Positions 18,197 to 27,611 are shown, counted from the stretch's first letter. The stretch is DNA of 64,000 bases from Allobosea sp. (GCF_017308015.1 NZ_JAFKFW010000013.1:57624-121623), one strand, 5' to 3'. Notes: generated by a model from the sequence alone, not told the origin. Made by a program: numbers and translations.

Positions 18197-18877
18197 TCAG
18201 GCGGTGGCCGAAGCGCCAGCCGTCGCCCAGGCCGTGCCAGCGATCTTCGAGGCCGCGATCACCGCCTGCGTGCGGCTGTCGACGTCGAGCTTGGTCAGGA
18301 TCGCCGAGACATGCGCCTTCACCGTGGCCTCGGAGACGCCGAGCTCATAGGCGATCTGCTTGTTGAGAAGCCCCTCCGACAGCATCATCAGAACGCGCAC
18401 CTGCTGCGGCGTCAGCGTCGACATGCGGCGGACCATGTCGGCAATCTCGGCATCGACCGGCGCGGAAAGATCGACGCCCGGTGGCGTCCAGACGCCGCCG
18501 TCGAGCACGGCGCGGATCGCCTCGCCCATCTGGGCGACGTCAGCGGTCTTGGGCAGGAAGCCCAGCGCGCCGAACTCGATGCAGCGGCGAATCACCGCCG
18601 GGTCATCATTGGCGGAGACGACGATGACCGGTATCTCGGGATGGTCGGCACGCAGGAAGAGCAGGCCGGAAAAGCCCTGCACGCCCGGCATGGTCAGATC
18701 GAGCAGGACGAGATCCGCATCGCCGCCGCTGGCCAGGGCCTCGGTCAAAGCCTCGAGCGAACCGACCTCGCTGACCTCGGCCCCGCCGAGCGCGCTCGAC
18801 ACAGCCTGACGCAGCGCGCCACGAAACAGCGGATGATCGTCCGCAATGACGATCCGCGTCGAAGGCTGCTTGCTCAT
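18197..18877 (-). CDS. LuxR-family DNA-binding response regulator
   Basis: 226 residues: receiver domain (about 8-125) with acidic pair DD (13-14), phosphoacceptor Asp60 in LVLLDLTMP, and Lys in LPKTADV, then a LuxR/NarL helix-turn-helix (TPQQVRVLMMLSEGL...SEATVKAHVS). ATG 18877 is chosen because TAAGGAG stands before it and the receiver starts immediately after. No kinase is adjacent, so it is an orphan; the kinase at 14147-15595 and other kinases outside the window are possible partners. It resembles the AgmR/FixJ-like group, but the targets are unknown. Confidence 0.92.
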   Translation of the reverse strand: MSKQPSTRIVIADDHPLFRGALRQAVSSALGGAEVSEVGSLEALTEALASGGDADLVLLDLTMPGVQGFSGLLFLRADHPEIPVIVVSANDDPAVIRRCIEFGALGFLPKTADVAQMGEAIRAVLDGGVWTPPGVDLSAPVDAEIADMVRRMSTLTPQQVRVLMMLSEGLLNKQIAYELGVSEATVKAHVSAILTKLDVDSRTQAVIAASKIAGTAWATAGASATA

Positions 18878-19023
18878 CGCCCCACTCCTTAAAACCTGCA
18901 TCGCCCCCGCCCGAAGCCGCGTGACCCGCTCCGGACCGATGCATTCGTCCGACCCGGACATTTTGCCTCAGGCCGACCGCGCATCACAAGCATTGCAAGC
19001 GCAAGGCTGCAACTCATTCCGGT

Positions 19024-20661
19024 TCAACCATTGGTCGGCAACAGCGCTTCCAGCACTTCGATATGGTCGGCCTCGCGCGGCGGCTTGTCCCAGCGGATGC
19101 GGTTGATCCGGGGAAAGCGCATGGCGAGGCCGGATTTATGCCGGGTCGAACGCTGCAGGCCCTCGAATGCGACTTCGAAGACGAGGCCCGCCTCAGCCTC
19201 ATGCGTGACCTCCCGCACCGGGCCGAAGCGATTCAGCGTGTTCTTGCGGACATATTTGTCGATCTCGATCAGTTCCTCATCCGTAAAGCCGAAATAGGCC
19301 TTGCCGACCGGGACCAGCTCCTCACCACCATCCTCGCCCACACGCCAGACGCCGAAGGTATAGTCCGAATAGAAGGAGGAGCGCTTCCCGTGGCCGCGCT
19401 GGGCATACATCAGCACGCAGTCAACCAGCCGGGCGTCGCGCTTCCATTTCCACCAATAGCCCTTGGGGCGGCCGGGTAAGTAAGGCGAATCGCGGCGCTT
19501 GATCATGCAGCCCTCGACGGCTTCCGCATCGCCCCCCGCACCCGCACCGGCCGGATCGGCACGGGCCGCCGTCAACTCCTCCCAGGAGGCGAAGGGAATC
19601 ACCGGCGAGAGATCGAAGCGGATGCTGGATAGCCGAGAGAGGAAATTCTCCAGCCGCTGGCGCCGCTCCTCCAGCGGCAGATGCCGGATATCCTCCTCGC
19701 CATCGACGAGCAGGTCGTAGACGCGGATATGGGCGGGGAATTCGCCCAGCATCTTGGCGGTGACGGTCTTGCGGTTGAGCCTCTGCTGCAGCGTGTTGAA
19801 GCTCTGCACCGCACTCTCGCGCATCACCAGCAATTCGCCGTCGAGTGCGCCATCTTCAGTCAATTCCTCGACGAGATCGGGGAAAGCGGCGGCGATATCC
19901 TCGCCGGTGCGGGAATAGAGCCGCGTCACGCGCGTGCCGTCGGCCCTGCGGCCCCTCACGGCCTGGACGCGGATGCCGTCCCATTTCCACTCGGCGGAGA
20001 ATTCGGCCGGGTCGAGCCTGTCGAAATCGCCGTCCTCGATCGGATGCGAGAGCATGACCGGGCGGAACGGCGCGGGATCGCGTGCCTCGGGCCGCGCGCC
20101 CCTGCCTTCCAGCCAGGCAAAGAGCTCGGCATAGGGCGGTTCCAGCCCATGCCAGACCTGCTCGATCTCGTCGGGCGGGACGCCGCCGAGGCTGGCCGTA
20201 GCCGTCTTGGCGAGCCGGGCCGAGACGCCGATGCGCAGGGCCCCGGTGATCAGCTTGAGCAGGGCCCAGCGGCCAGTTTCGTCGAGCGCGTCGAGCCATC
20301 CGGCGACGAGGCGCGGCAGGTCGGCCTTGCCGGCCTCGCGCAGGCTCTCGACCACCTCCGGCAGATGTGGCACCGCGTTGGAGCCGTGCCGGGCCGGCCA
20401 CATCAGCGCAACCGTCTCCGAGAGATCACCGACATAGTCATAGGACAGCGCGAAGAGCACGGGATCGGTGCGCTCGGCGATCAAAGCGCGGATCAGCCCG
20501 GCCTTGGCGTTGCGGAAGACGAGTCCGCCCGTCATCGCCGCCAGCGCATAGCCGCGATCGGGATCGGGGGTGGTGCGCAGGTAGTCGGCGATCAGCGCGA
20601 TCTTGGCGTTGCGGCGCGGCTCATAGGCGAGGCGATCGAGCAGCCAGGCGAAGCGGTTCAT
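19024..20661 (-). CDS. Damage-response ATP-dependent DNA ligase (Lhr-ligase cluster type)
   Basis: 545 residues. Seals DNA nicks using ATP via a ligase-AMP. The adenylation Lys is K226 in EWKWDGIR. Further ligase motifs: TRLYSRTGED, ALDGELLVMR, EGCMIKRRDSPYLPGR and YWWKWKRDARLVDCVLMY. The N-terminal alpha-helical domain (about 1-190) and the C-terminal OB part fit the bacterial ligase found with a DEXH helicase, an MBL exonuclease and PdeM. Start 20661 gives the normal N terminus MNRFAWLLDRLAYEP. A LexA-type box lies 52-66 bases upstream, suggesting SOS induction. Confidence 0.95.
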   Translation of the reverse strand: MNRFAWLLDRLAYEPRRNAKIALIADYLRTTPDPDRGYALAAMTGGLVFRNAKAGLIRALIAERTDPVLFALSYDYVGDLSETVALMWPARHGSNAVPHLPEVVESLREAGKADLPRLVAGWLDALDETGRWALLKLITGALRIGVSARLAKTATASLGGVPPDEIEQVWHGLEPPYAELFAWLEGRGARPEARDPAPFRPVMLSHPIEDGDFDRLDPAEFSAEWKWDGIRVQAVRGRRADGTRVTRLYSRTGEDIAAAFPDLVEELTEDGALDGELLVMRESAVQSFNTLQQRLNRKTVTAKMLGEFPAHIRVYDLLVDGEEDIRHLPLEERRQRLENFLSRLSSIRFDLSPVIPFASWEELTAARADPAGAGAGGDAEAVEGCMIKRRDSPYLPGRPKGYWWKWKRDARLVDCVLMYAQRGHGKRSSFYSDYTFGVWRVGEDGGEELVPVGKAYFGFTDEELIEIDKYVRKNTLNRFGPVREVTHEAEAGLVFEVAFEGLQRSTRHKSGLAMRFPRINRIRWDKPPREADHIEVLEALLPTNG

Positions 20662-20712
20662 GCTGTCGCCCCCGTGCCACAGCGCTTCGGTTCGTTTCCG
20701 TTGCACCGCATC

Positions 20713-20727
20713 GTTCAGATACCGTTC
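20713..20727. promoter_or_regulatory. LexA-type box GTTC-N7-GTTC between ligase and SGNH hydrolase
   Basis: GTTCAGATACCGTTC matches exactly the direct-repeat SOS box used by alphaproteobacterial LexA. It lies between the divergent DNA ligase (start 20661) and SGNH hydrolase (start 20775), within promoter distance of both. The pattern has eight fixed bases, so about two chance hits are expected in a window this size; location in front of a repair gene is what supports it. Confidence 0.6.
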
Positions 20728-20774
20728 ATGAAGCAAACCTTAACGGCAGCGGAATAGCTAGGAGAGAGACGCCG

Positions 20775-21545
20775 ATGCGTGCCGCGATGCGGTTCCTTGC
20801 CTTGCCTGCCATCGCTGCCATGCTGTCGGCCGGAGCCCCCGTGCAAGCGGCGAGCTTCTCCTGCCGCGAGACGCCGATCGTGCGCTCGAACGCCGCGCTC
20901 GCGCCGCTCTCCGCCAAGGTCTCGCAGGGCCAGGCCCTGACGATTCTCGCCATCGGCTCGTCCTCGACCGAGGGCATCGGTGCCAGCGCCAAGGACAAGA
21001 CCTATCCGGCCCGCCTGCAGGCGCTGCTCGGCAGGGCCTGGCCGAAGTCCCAGGTCGAGATCGTCAATGCCGGCATCGGCGGCGAGACCGCGCCGCAGAC
21101 GCTGGCCCGCATGAAGGCTGCGCTGGCCGCCCATCCCTACGATCTCGTGATCTGGCAGGTCGGCACCAACGACGCCGTCAAGGGCGGTGATCTCGACGCC
21201 TTCAAGGCGATGGTCGGCGAGGGCATCTCGCTGGTGCGCGAGGCCGGTCCGGCACTCGCCATCCTCGATCCTCAGTATTTCCCCTCCGTGCGCGATCCGC
21301 AACGCTATGGCCAATATGTCGAGGCCGTCGGCGAGGTCGCCCGGCGCGAAGCGGTGCCGGTCTTCGGCCGCTATGACGCGATGCGCGAATGGCATCGCAC
21401 CGATGCCGAGGCCTTCAAGGCCGCGCTCTGGACCGACGGCTTCCACATGAGCGATGCGGGCTATGACTGCCTCGCCCGTGACATGGCGAACGCCATGGTC
21501 GGCATGGCCGCGCCCGCACGCCCGGTCGTCGCAGCCTCGCGCTGA
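20775..21545 (+). CDS. Exported SGNH/GDSL-family hydrolase
   Basis: 256 residues with a signal peptide (ALPAIAAMLSAGAPVQA then ASF), so likely periplasmic. SGNH blocks are visible: nucleophile Ser in AIGSSSTEGIG, Gly in NAGIGGETAP, Asn in VGTNDAV, and the Asp/His pair in DGFHMSDAGYD. The family hydrolyses esters or acyl groups; the substrate is unknown. The ATG at 20775 has GGAGAGAG upstream. It is divergent from the repair ligase and shares its intergenic region with the LexA-type box, which may be coincidental for this gene. Confidence 0.88.
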   Translation: MRAAMRFLALPAIAAMLSAGAPVQAASFSCRETPIVRSNAALAPLSAKVSQGQALTILAIGSSSTEGIGASAKDKTYPARLQALLGRAWPKSQVEIVNAGIGGETAPQTLARMKAALAAHPYDLVIWQVGTNDAVKGGDLDAFKAMVGEGISLVREAGPALAILDPQYFPSVRDPQRYGQYVEAVGEVARREAVPVFGRYDAMREWHRTDAEAFKAALWTDGFHMSDAGYDCLARDMANAMVGMAAPARPVVAASR

Positions 21546-21552
21546 TCGGCTC

Positions 21553-22623
21553 TCAGACAGAAGCTGCATCAGCCGCCCCCTCGGCAGGATCGGCCTCGCC
21601 CTCGTCGCCATAGCCGACGAGATGCAGCGGCTTGGCCTTGAGGCCGGCCGTGCCGCACCAGTGGACGAGCGCGTCGGCCTCGCCATGCGTCACCCAGATC
21701 TCGCCGGCCTGGACCTCCCTGATCGTCGCGAGCAGGTCGTCCCAGTCAGCATGGTCGGAGATGACAAGCGGCAGCTCGACGCCCTTCTGACGCGCCCGCG
21801 CCCTGATCCGCATCCAGCCCGAGGCGAAGGTCGTCACCGGATCGGGAAAGCGGCGCGCCCACAGATCCTGCGTCGCGCTCGGTGGGCAGATGACGATCTC
21901 GCCGCCCAGCGTCTTGCGATCGGTCTCGGCGACCAGCCTGATCTCGCCGAGCGGGATGCCCTCGGCTTCGTAGAAGACGGTGATTTTCTCGACGGCGCCG
22001 TGAATATAGATCGGCCGCTCGTAGCCGGCTTCGCGGATCAGGGCCATGACGCGCTGCGCCTTGCCCAGCGAATAGGCGCCGACGATATGCGTGCGCTCTG
22101 GAAAGAGCCTGACGGATTCCAAAAGCTTGGCCACTTCCCCCGATGCCGGCGGATGGCGGAAGACCGGCAGGCCGAAGGTCGCCTCGGTGATGAAGATGTC
22201 GCAAGGCACGGGCTCGAAACCGGCGCAGGTCGGGTCGCGTTCGCGCTTGTAGTCGCCGGAGGCGACGATCCGCAGCCCCCGGCTCTCGACGGCGATCTGG
22301 GCGGAGCCGAGGACATGGCCGGCCGGCACGAAGGTGAAACCGACCTCGCCGATGCGGATGGCCTCGCCGGGCACCGCGACCTGCTGCGAACCGGCGAAAC
22401 CGTCGCCATAGCGCAAGGCCATGATCGCCAGCGTCTCACGCGTTGCCAGCACGGCGCCGTGGCCGGCGCGGGCATGGTCGGAATGGCCATGCGTGATCAG
22501 CGCCCGCGCCACTGGGCGGACGGGGTCGATATGGATGTCGGCAGGCGGGCAATAGAGCCCGGCCGGCGTCGGCAGCAGCAATTCGGAGGGGCGCCAGCCG
22601 GCGCTTCGTCTGGGCAGCGTCAT
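21553..22623 (-). CDS. Ligase-associated DNA damage response exonuclease (MBL fold)
   Basis: 356 residues. Beta-lactamase-fold nuclease with two-metal motif HGHSDHA (45-51) and the later His/Asp ligands (AGHVLGSAQI, GDYKRERD, ISDHADW). This architecture is the exonuclease member of the repair set with the ATP ligase, Lhr-type helicase and PdeM. ATG 22623 is chosen for a strong ACGGAGGAAT ribosome site and normal N terminus. It is on the same strand as the ligase, but the SGNH gene on the opposite strand separates them. Confidence 0.93.
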   Translation of the reverse strand: MTLPRRSAGWRPSELLLPTPAGLYCPPADIHIDPVRPVARALITHGHSDHARAGHGAVLATRETLAIMALRYGDGFAGSQQVAVPGEAIRIGEVGFTFVPAGHVLGSAQIAVESRGLRIVASGDYKRERDPTCAGFEPVPCDIFITEATFGLPVFRHPPASGEVAKLLESVRLFPERTHIVGAYSLGKAQRVMALIREAGYERPIYIHGAVEKITVFYEAEGIPLGEIRLVAETDRKTLGGEIVICPPSATQDLWARRFPDPVTTFASGWMRIRARARQKGVELPLVISDHADWDDLLATIREVQAGEIWVTHGEADALVHWCGTAGLKAKPLHLVGYGDEGEADPAEGAADAASV

Positions 22624-22689
22624 ATTCCTCCGTGCGGCGTCGCCAGGCGGGTGAATGGCCGCCTGCTGCCCGAAATCGGCCTTGGATTT

Positions 22690-22730
22690 CTGCGAAAGGC
22701 GCATTTCGCTTCGCTTCGCGTTACTCTAGA
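22690..22730. repeat. Degenerate copy of dispersed intergenic element
   Basis: TGCGAAAGGCGCATTTCGC followed by GTTACTCTAGA. The right end matches the element at 5378-5427 and the left shows a small hairpin (GCGAAAGGCGCATTTCGC). It lies between the exonuclease and the TPR methyltransferase genes. Confidence 0.35.
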
Positions 22731-22760
22731 TCCGCCAACTCCACTTCCGAGGATTCGCCC

Positions 22761-23699
22761 ATGCATTTCGCCAGCTCCGGCGACCCGGTGCTCGACCGCC
22801 GTTACGGCCGAGCCAAAGCCGCGCTGGAAGATGGCGATCCACAAACCGCAGTCGACATCCTCGACCAAACCGTAGCGCAAGCCTACCACTTCACTGCGGC
22901 CTGGTATCTCTATGGGCTGGCGCAGGAAGCGCTCGGCCACAGGGAGGATGCCGCGACCGCCTGGCGGCAATGCCTCGACCTCGATCCCAATGACCATTTC
23001 GGCGCACGGCTCGATCTCGCCCGAATCGGCGCACTGCCGGCCGAGCAGGCGACCTCGGAGAATTTCTCCAGCGCGCTGTTCGATACCTATGCCGACCGTT
23101 TCGACAGCCATCTCAAGCAAACCCTGCACTACAACGCACCCGACCTGCTGAAGGCGGCGCTGGTCCGCTGCTGCAGCAACGCCGGCCGGCCCTTCCGGTT
23201 CGATATCGTCTACGATCTCGGCTGTGGCACCGGGCTGATGGGCGAGGCGATCCACGAACAGAGCGGCTTCATCGCCGGTTGCGATCTGTCGCCGCGCATG
23301 GTCGAGCGGGCGCGTACCAAGCTGGCACCCGACGGCACACCGCTCTACGACAAGCTGGCGGTCGCCGGGCTGACGAGCTTCCTGACCAGCCGACCGGACG
23401 CCTCCGCCGATCTCGTGATCGCCGCCGATGTCTTCGTCTATCTCGGCGAGCTCGCCCCCTGCTTTGCCCAGAGCGCGCGCGTGCTGGAGCCGGATGGCCT
23501 CCTGGCTTTCACGGTGCAGAGTCATGACGGCGAGGGCGTCGTCGTGGGCGGGGATCGGCGGTTCGCGCATGCGGAAAGCTGGCTGAGGGAGCGGCTCGCG
23601 GAAGCTGGGCTCACTCCCCTACTCGTCGAGCCCGCCAGCGCGCGGCAGGACCGTGGCGCGCCCGTGCCGGGGCTGCTGGTGGTCGCGGAGAAGCGGTGA
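22761..23699 (+). CDS. TPR-containing class I SAM-dependent methyltransferase
   Basis: 312 residues: two or three TPR-like helices at the N terminus (about 1-90, including YGLAQEALGHREDAATAWRQ), then a Rossmann methyltransferase with motif I VYDLGCGTGLMG (about residues 153-164), acidic motif II DLSPRMVERA and motif IV DLVIAADVFVYLG. The substrate is unknown; the TPR suggests a protein partner or protein substrate. ATG 22761 has GAGG upstream. It is divergent from the exonuclease and lies inside the repair cluster, although a functional tie has not been shown. Confidence 0.88.
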   Translation: MHFASSGDPVLDRRYGRAKAALEDGDPQTAVDILDQTVAQAYHFTAAWYLYGLAQEALGHREDAATAWRQCLDLDPNDHFGARLDLARIGALPAEQATSENFSSALFDTYADRFDSHLKQTLHYNAPDLLKAALVRCCSNAGRPFRFDIVYDLGCGTGLMGEAIHEQSGFIAGCDLSPRMVERARTKLAPDGTPLYDKLAVAGLTSFLTSRPDASADLVIAADVFVYLGELAPCFAQSARVLEPDGLLAFTVQSHDGEGVVVGGDRRFAHAESWLRERLAEAGLTPLLVEPASARQDRGAPVPGLLVVAEKR

Positions 23700-23715
23700 A
23701 GCTGCCCAGGCGCCG

Positions 23716-24201
23716 TCAGGCGAGGCGAAGGGCCAGGTAACGCACCGTCTTGGCTCCGCCATGGATTTCCGCGCTGCCGATCTCCTTGAAGCCAAGTGCG
23801 GCGTGAAACGCGTCCGACGCCGGGTTCGGCGGCTCCGAATTGACCTCGCACACCAGAATGTCGTGCCCCGCGGCGCGTGCCCGTTCGATCAGGTCGCCAT
23901 AGAGACGCCTCGCGTGTCCCTTGCCACGGGCGCTGTCGGCCACCACGACCCGGTCGATATAGACGAAGCGTGGATAGCGCTGCCGGAACCAGAGGTAGTT
24001 CGGGCTCGCATAGGTCGCGTGCCCTTCGTCGAGCGCGATCAGGGCCGCCTCTGCGACCCCGATCCGGCGTGCGTAGAAACTCCCGGCTAGCAAACCGGCG
24101 AGGCTCTCCCGGTCAAGCGGCGAAAGCTCCACGACATGGGCGGCGTTGAGCGCGAGAACGGGTTCGTAAGCGTCGGGCGAGATGTCGAGCAGGTCAGTCA
24201 T
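23716..24201 (-). CDS. GNAT-family N-acetyltransferase
   Basis: 161 residues with acetyl-CoA loop VVADSARGKGHARRLYGDLIERA (motif A, R-G-K-G-H-A) and the motif B region NPASDAFHAALGFKEIG. Substrate unknown. ATG 24201 gives the usual N terminus MTDLLDISPD. It converges with the methyltransferase gene (16 bases apart) and is divergent from the helicase. A ribosome site is not obvious. Confidence 0.88.
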   Translation of the reverse strand: MTDLLDISPDAYEPVLALNAAHVVELSPLDRESLAGLLAGSFYARRIGVAEAALIALDEGHATYASPNYLWFRQRYPRFVYIDRVVVADSARGKGHARRLYGDLIERARAAGHDILVCEVNSEPPNPASDAFHAALGFKEIGSAEIHGGAKTVRYLALRLA

Positions 24202-24297
24202 AGGGATCGTTTTGCCTCGGCTTGAGCGCCCGCGCCAGCACCCCGATCGCCTCATTCCCCTTTCGTTCTCCCTTATCACCCCCTATCTTCGGCCGGC

Positions 24298-26784
24298 ATG
24301 GCAGCCCCCTCCCCGCTCCCTCCCGCCTTCGAGGCCTGGTTCGCCGGGCGCGGCTGGAGCGTGCGGCCGCATCAGCTCGCCTTGCTGGAGGAGGCCCGCG
24401 CCGGGCGCTCGACGCTGCTGGTCGCGCCGACCGGTGCCGGCAAGACGCTCGCCGGCTTCCTGCCGTCGCTCGTCGAACTGGCAGAGCGCAAGGGCAAACG
24501 TGACGGCCTGCACACGCTCTATATCTCGCCGCTGAAGGCGCTCGCCGTCGATATCGCCCGCAATCTCGACGCGCCCGTGCGCGAGATGGGACTCCCGCTC
24601 ACGATCGAGACGCGTACCGGCGACACCTCCGCTGCCAAACGCACGCGCCAGATCCAGCGGCCGCCGGACATCCTGCTGACGACGCCGGAGCAGCTCGCAT
24701 TGCTGGTCTCGCATCGCGACGCGGCGCCGTTCTTCTCCAACTTGCGCCGCATCGTGCTCGACGAGTTGCACGCGCTGGTCACCTCCAAGCGTGGCGACCT
24801 GCTGGCGCTCGATCTCGCACGCTTGAAAGCACTTGCGCCGCAGGTCTCGGCCGTGGGGCTTTCGGCGACGGTGCGCGAACCTGCCGACCTGCAACGCTAT
24901 CTCGGCGGCGCCGGGACGCCGGCCGGGCTTGTGACCGTCGCGGGCGGGGCCAAGCCGCGTATCGGCATCCTCGATACCGAGCGCAACCTCCCAATCGCCG
25001 GCCACACCACGCTGCACGCCATGGCCGAGGTCTATGAGGCCATCCGCACGCACAAGCTGACCCTCGTCTTCGTCAACACGCGCATGCAGGCGGAATTCGC
25101 CTTCCAGTCGCTGTGGAACCTCAACGACGACAACCTCCCGATCGCGCTGCATCACGGCTCGCTCGACGCCCAGCAGCGCCGCAAGGTCGAGGCCGCGATG
25201 GCGGATGGACGCCTGAAGGCCGTGGTCTGCACCGCGACGCTCGATCTCGGCATCGACTGGGGCGACGTCGACCTTGTCGTCAATCTCGGCGCGCCCAAAG
25301 GCGCGAGCCGGCTGATCCAGCGCATCGGCCGCTCCAACCATCGCATGGACGAGCCCTCGGAGGCGCTGCTGGTGCCCTCCAACCGCTTCGAACTGCTGGA
25401 GTGCCGCGCTGCGCTCGAAGCCGTCCACGAGGCCGCGCAAGACACGCCGCCGCCGCGCATCGGGTCGCTGGACGTGCTCGCCCAGCATGTGCTCGGCGTC
25501 GCCTGCTCGGACGGGTTCCAGGCCGAGGCGCTCTACGAGGAGGTCCGCACGGCCTCGCCCTACGCCGATCTCTCTCGCGACGATTTCGACGCCGTCGTCA
25601 ATTTCGTCGCGACCGGCGGCTATGCGCTGAAGAGCTATGAGCGCTTCGCAAAACTTCGGCAGGACAAGGCCGGGCTCTGGCGCGCCAGCAATGCCCGTGT
25701 GATCCAGCAGTATCGCATGAACGTGGGCACCATCGTCGAGGCGACGATGCTGAAGGTCCGGCTCGGCCGGGCGCGCGCCGGAAAGCCCGGCCAGCCCGGC
25801 ATGATCACGCGCGGCGGGCGCGTGCTCGGCGAGATCGAGGAATATTTCGCCGAGACGATGGTGCCGGGCGACACCTTCGTCTTCGCCGGCGAGGTCTTGC
25901 GCTTCGAGGGCATCGTCGAGAATGAGGCAGTCTGCTCGCGCGCCGCCGCCGGCACCGACCCGAAGATTCCGTCCTATGACGGCGGCAAGTTCCCGCTCTC
26001 GACCTTCCTCGCCGCGCGCGTGCGCGCCATCCTGGCTTCGCCCAGCCTCTGGCATACGCTGCCGGAGGAGGTCTCGGCCTGGCTCCATGCGCAGAAGCGG
26101 ATATCGCGCCTACCCCAGCCCGGCGAGCTTCTGGTCGAGACCTTCCCGCGCAGCGGGCGCTTCTATCTCGTCGCCTATCCGTTCGAGGGCCGCCTCGCCC
26201 ATCAGACGCTCGGCATGCTGCTGACGCGACGATTGGAGCGCGCCCGGATGCGCCCGCTCGGCTTCGTCTGCAATGATTACGGCATGGCCTGCTGGACGCT
26301 CGGCGACATGACGGCGGCGGTAGCGCGCGGCGCACTCAATCTCGACGAACTCTTCGCGCAGGACATGCTCGGCGACGATCTGGAGGACTGGATGGCGGAA
26401 TCGGCGCTGATGAAGCGCACCTTCCGCTCCTGCGCCATCATCGGCGGGCTGATCGAGCGCCGCTTCCCCGGCCAGGAGAAAAGCGGCCGGCAGGTGACGA
26501 TCTCGACCGATCTCGTCTACGACGTGCTGCGCCGGCACGAGCCCGACCATATCCTGCTGAAGGCGGCACGGGCGGATGCGGCGACGGGCCTGCTCGACAT
26601 TCGCCGGCTCGGTGAGATGCTGACACGGATCAGCGGCCGAATCGTGCATCAGCCGCTCGACCATGTCTCGCCGCTCGGCGTCTCCGTCATGCTCGAGATC
26701 GGGCGCGAGGCGGTCTATGGCGAGGCGGCGGACGAGATCCTGGCGGAAGCAGAGGCGATGCTGACGGAAGAGGCGATGGCGTGA
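24298..26784 (+). CDS. Ligase-associated DEXH-box DNA helicase (Lhr-type)
   Basis: 828 residues, the length of the bacterial Lhr-core helicases found with ATP ligase, exonuclease and PdeM. These are 3'-5' ssDNA translocases acting in repair. Visible: Q-motif region RPHQLALLEEA, Walker A APTGAGKTLAG (44-54), DELH (about 155), motif III LSATVREP, and motif VI LIQRIGRSNHR. The long C-terminal half contains the winged-helix and the beta-barrel/DUF4145-like Lhr parts. The stop overlaps the PdeM GTG by 4 bases, so the two are co-translated. Confidence 0.95.
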   Translation: MAAPSPLPPAFEAWFAGRGWSVRPHQLALLEEARAGRSTLLVAPTGAGKTLAGFLPSLVELAERKGKRDGLHTLYISPLKALAVDIARNLDAPVREMGLPLTIETRTGDTSAAKRTRQIQRPPDILLTTPEQLALLVSHRDAAPFFSNLRRIVLDELHALVTSKRGDLLALDLARLKALAPQVSAVGLSATVREPADLQRYLGGAGTPAGLVTVAGGAKPRIGILDTERNLPIAGHTTLHAMAEVYEAIRTHKLTLVFVNTRMQAEFAFQSLWNLNDDNLPIALHHGSLDAQQRRKVEAAMADGRLKAVVCTATLDLGIDWGDVDLVVNLGAPKGASRLIQRIGRSNHRMDEPSEALLVPSNRFELLECRAALEAVHEAAQDTPPPRIGSLDVLAQHVLGVACSDGFQAEALYEEVRTASPYADLSRDDFDAVVNFVATGGYALKSYERFAKLRQDKAGLWRASNARVIQQYRMNVGTIVEATMLKVRLGRARAGKPGQPGMITRGGRVLGEIEEYFAETMVPGDTFVFAGEVLRFEGIVENEAVCSRAAAGTDPKIPSYDGGKFPLSTFLAARVRAILASPSLWHTLPEEVSAWLHAQKRISRLPQPGELLVETFPRSGRFYLVAYPFEGRLAHQTLGMLLTRRLERARMRPLGFVCNDYGMACWTLGDMTAAVARGALNLDELFAQDMLGDDLEDWMAESALMKRTFRSCAIIGGLIERRFPGQEKSGRQVTISTDLVYDVLRRHEPDHILLKAARADAATGLLDIRRLGEMLTRISGRIVHQPLDHVSPLGVSVMLEIGREAVYGEAADEILAEAEAMLTEEAMA

Positions 26785-27500
26785 CTGCGGCAACGGCAAT
26801 GCCGGCCAAGCGATTGGGAGAGTCGAGCGAAACCTTCATGCTGGGCCGGCTCGCGCTCGTGCCCGATCTCTCGGGCGCGCTCTGGCTGCCGGAGGAGCGT
26901 ACGCTCGTGGTTGCGGACCTGCATCTGGAGAAGGGTTCCGCCTATGCGGCGCGCGGCGTGATGCTGCCGCCCTATGATTCGACCGCAACGCTCGCCGTGC
27001 TCGCCGCCGCGATCCGTCGCCACCAGCCGGCCCGCGTGATCGCTCTCGGCGACAGCTTCCATGACCGCGATGCCGAAAACCGCCTCGCGCCCGAGACTCG
27101 CGCCGCGCTTGCCTCCCTGCAGCGGGGGCGCGACTGGCTCTGGATCACGGGCAATCACGACCCGACGATCAGCCACGCCATGGGCGGCGAGAGTGCGGCG
27201 GCCGTGACGCTCGCCGGCGTGACCCTGCGCCACGAGCCGACCGCTTCCGAGGACGAATACGAGATCGCCGGACATCTTCACCCAGCCGCCAAGATCAGGA
27301 TGCGCGGCCGGGCGATCCGGCGGCGCTGTTTCGCCCTGTCGGCGCTGCGCTGCATCATGCCGGCGATAGGTGCCTATGCCGGCGGCCTCAACCTGCGCGA
27401 CGCCGCTTTCCGACCGCTCTTCCGCGCGGGACTGAGCGCGCATCTCCTCGGCGATGGCCGTCTCTTCCGGATCGATCCACGGTTATTGCTGCCGGATTGA
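26781..27500 (+). CDS. pdeM: Ligase-associated endonuclease PdeM (metallophosphoesterase)
   Basis: 239 residues. Binuclear metallophosphoesterase with the ordered motifs VVADLHLEKGS, ALGDSFHDRDAE, ITGNHDPTI and AGHLHPAAK. Called PdeM in the repair set with Lhr-type helicase, ATP ligase and MBL exonuclease; it likely cleaves DNA or phosphodiesters. Starts with GTG at 26781 overlapping the helicase stop. An alternative ATG downstream (MLGRLAL, about 20 residues in) cannot be ruled out. Confidence 0.92.
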   Translation: MTAATAMPAKRLGESSETFMLGRLALVPDLSGALWLPEERTLVVADLHLEKGSAYAARGVMLPPYDSTATLAVLAAAIRRHQPARVIALGDSFHDRDAENRLAPETRAALASLQRGRDWLWITGNHDPTISHAMGGESAAAVTLAGVTLRHEPTASEDEYEIAGHLHPAAKIRMRGRAIRRRCFALSALRCIMPAIGAYAGGLNLRDAAFRPLFRAGLSAHLLGDGRLFRIDPRLLLPD

Positions 27501-27611
27501 TCGAGCGGGTTGCGTCCGTCACAAGGTTGTGGCATCAGGGCGCCGCTTCGGAACGACGCCAGCGCCCGCAACCGCCTCAGAGCGACCGCGAGCGCCCCGG
27601 CCGCCGGACCT

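Noticed and set aside
24283-26088. Long antisense open frame over the helicase
   Set aside because: It mirrors the real gene in codon phase and lacks any domain signature.
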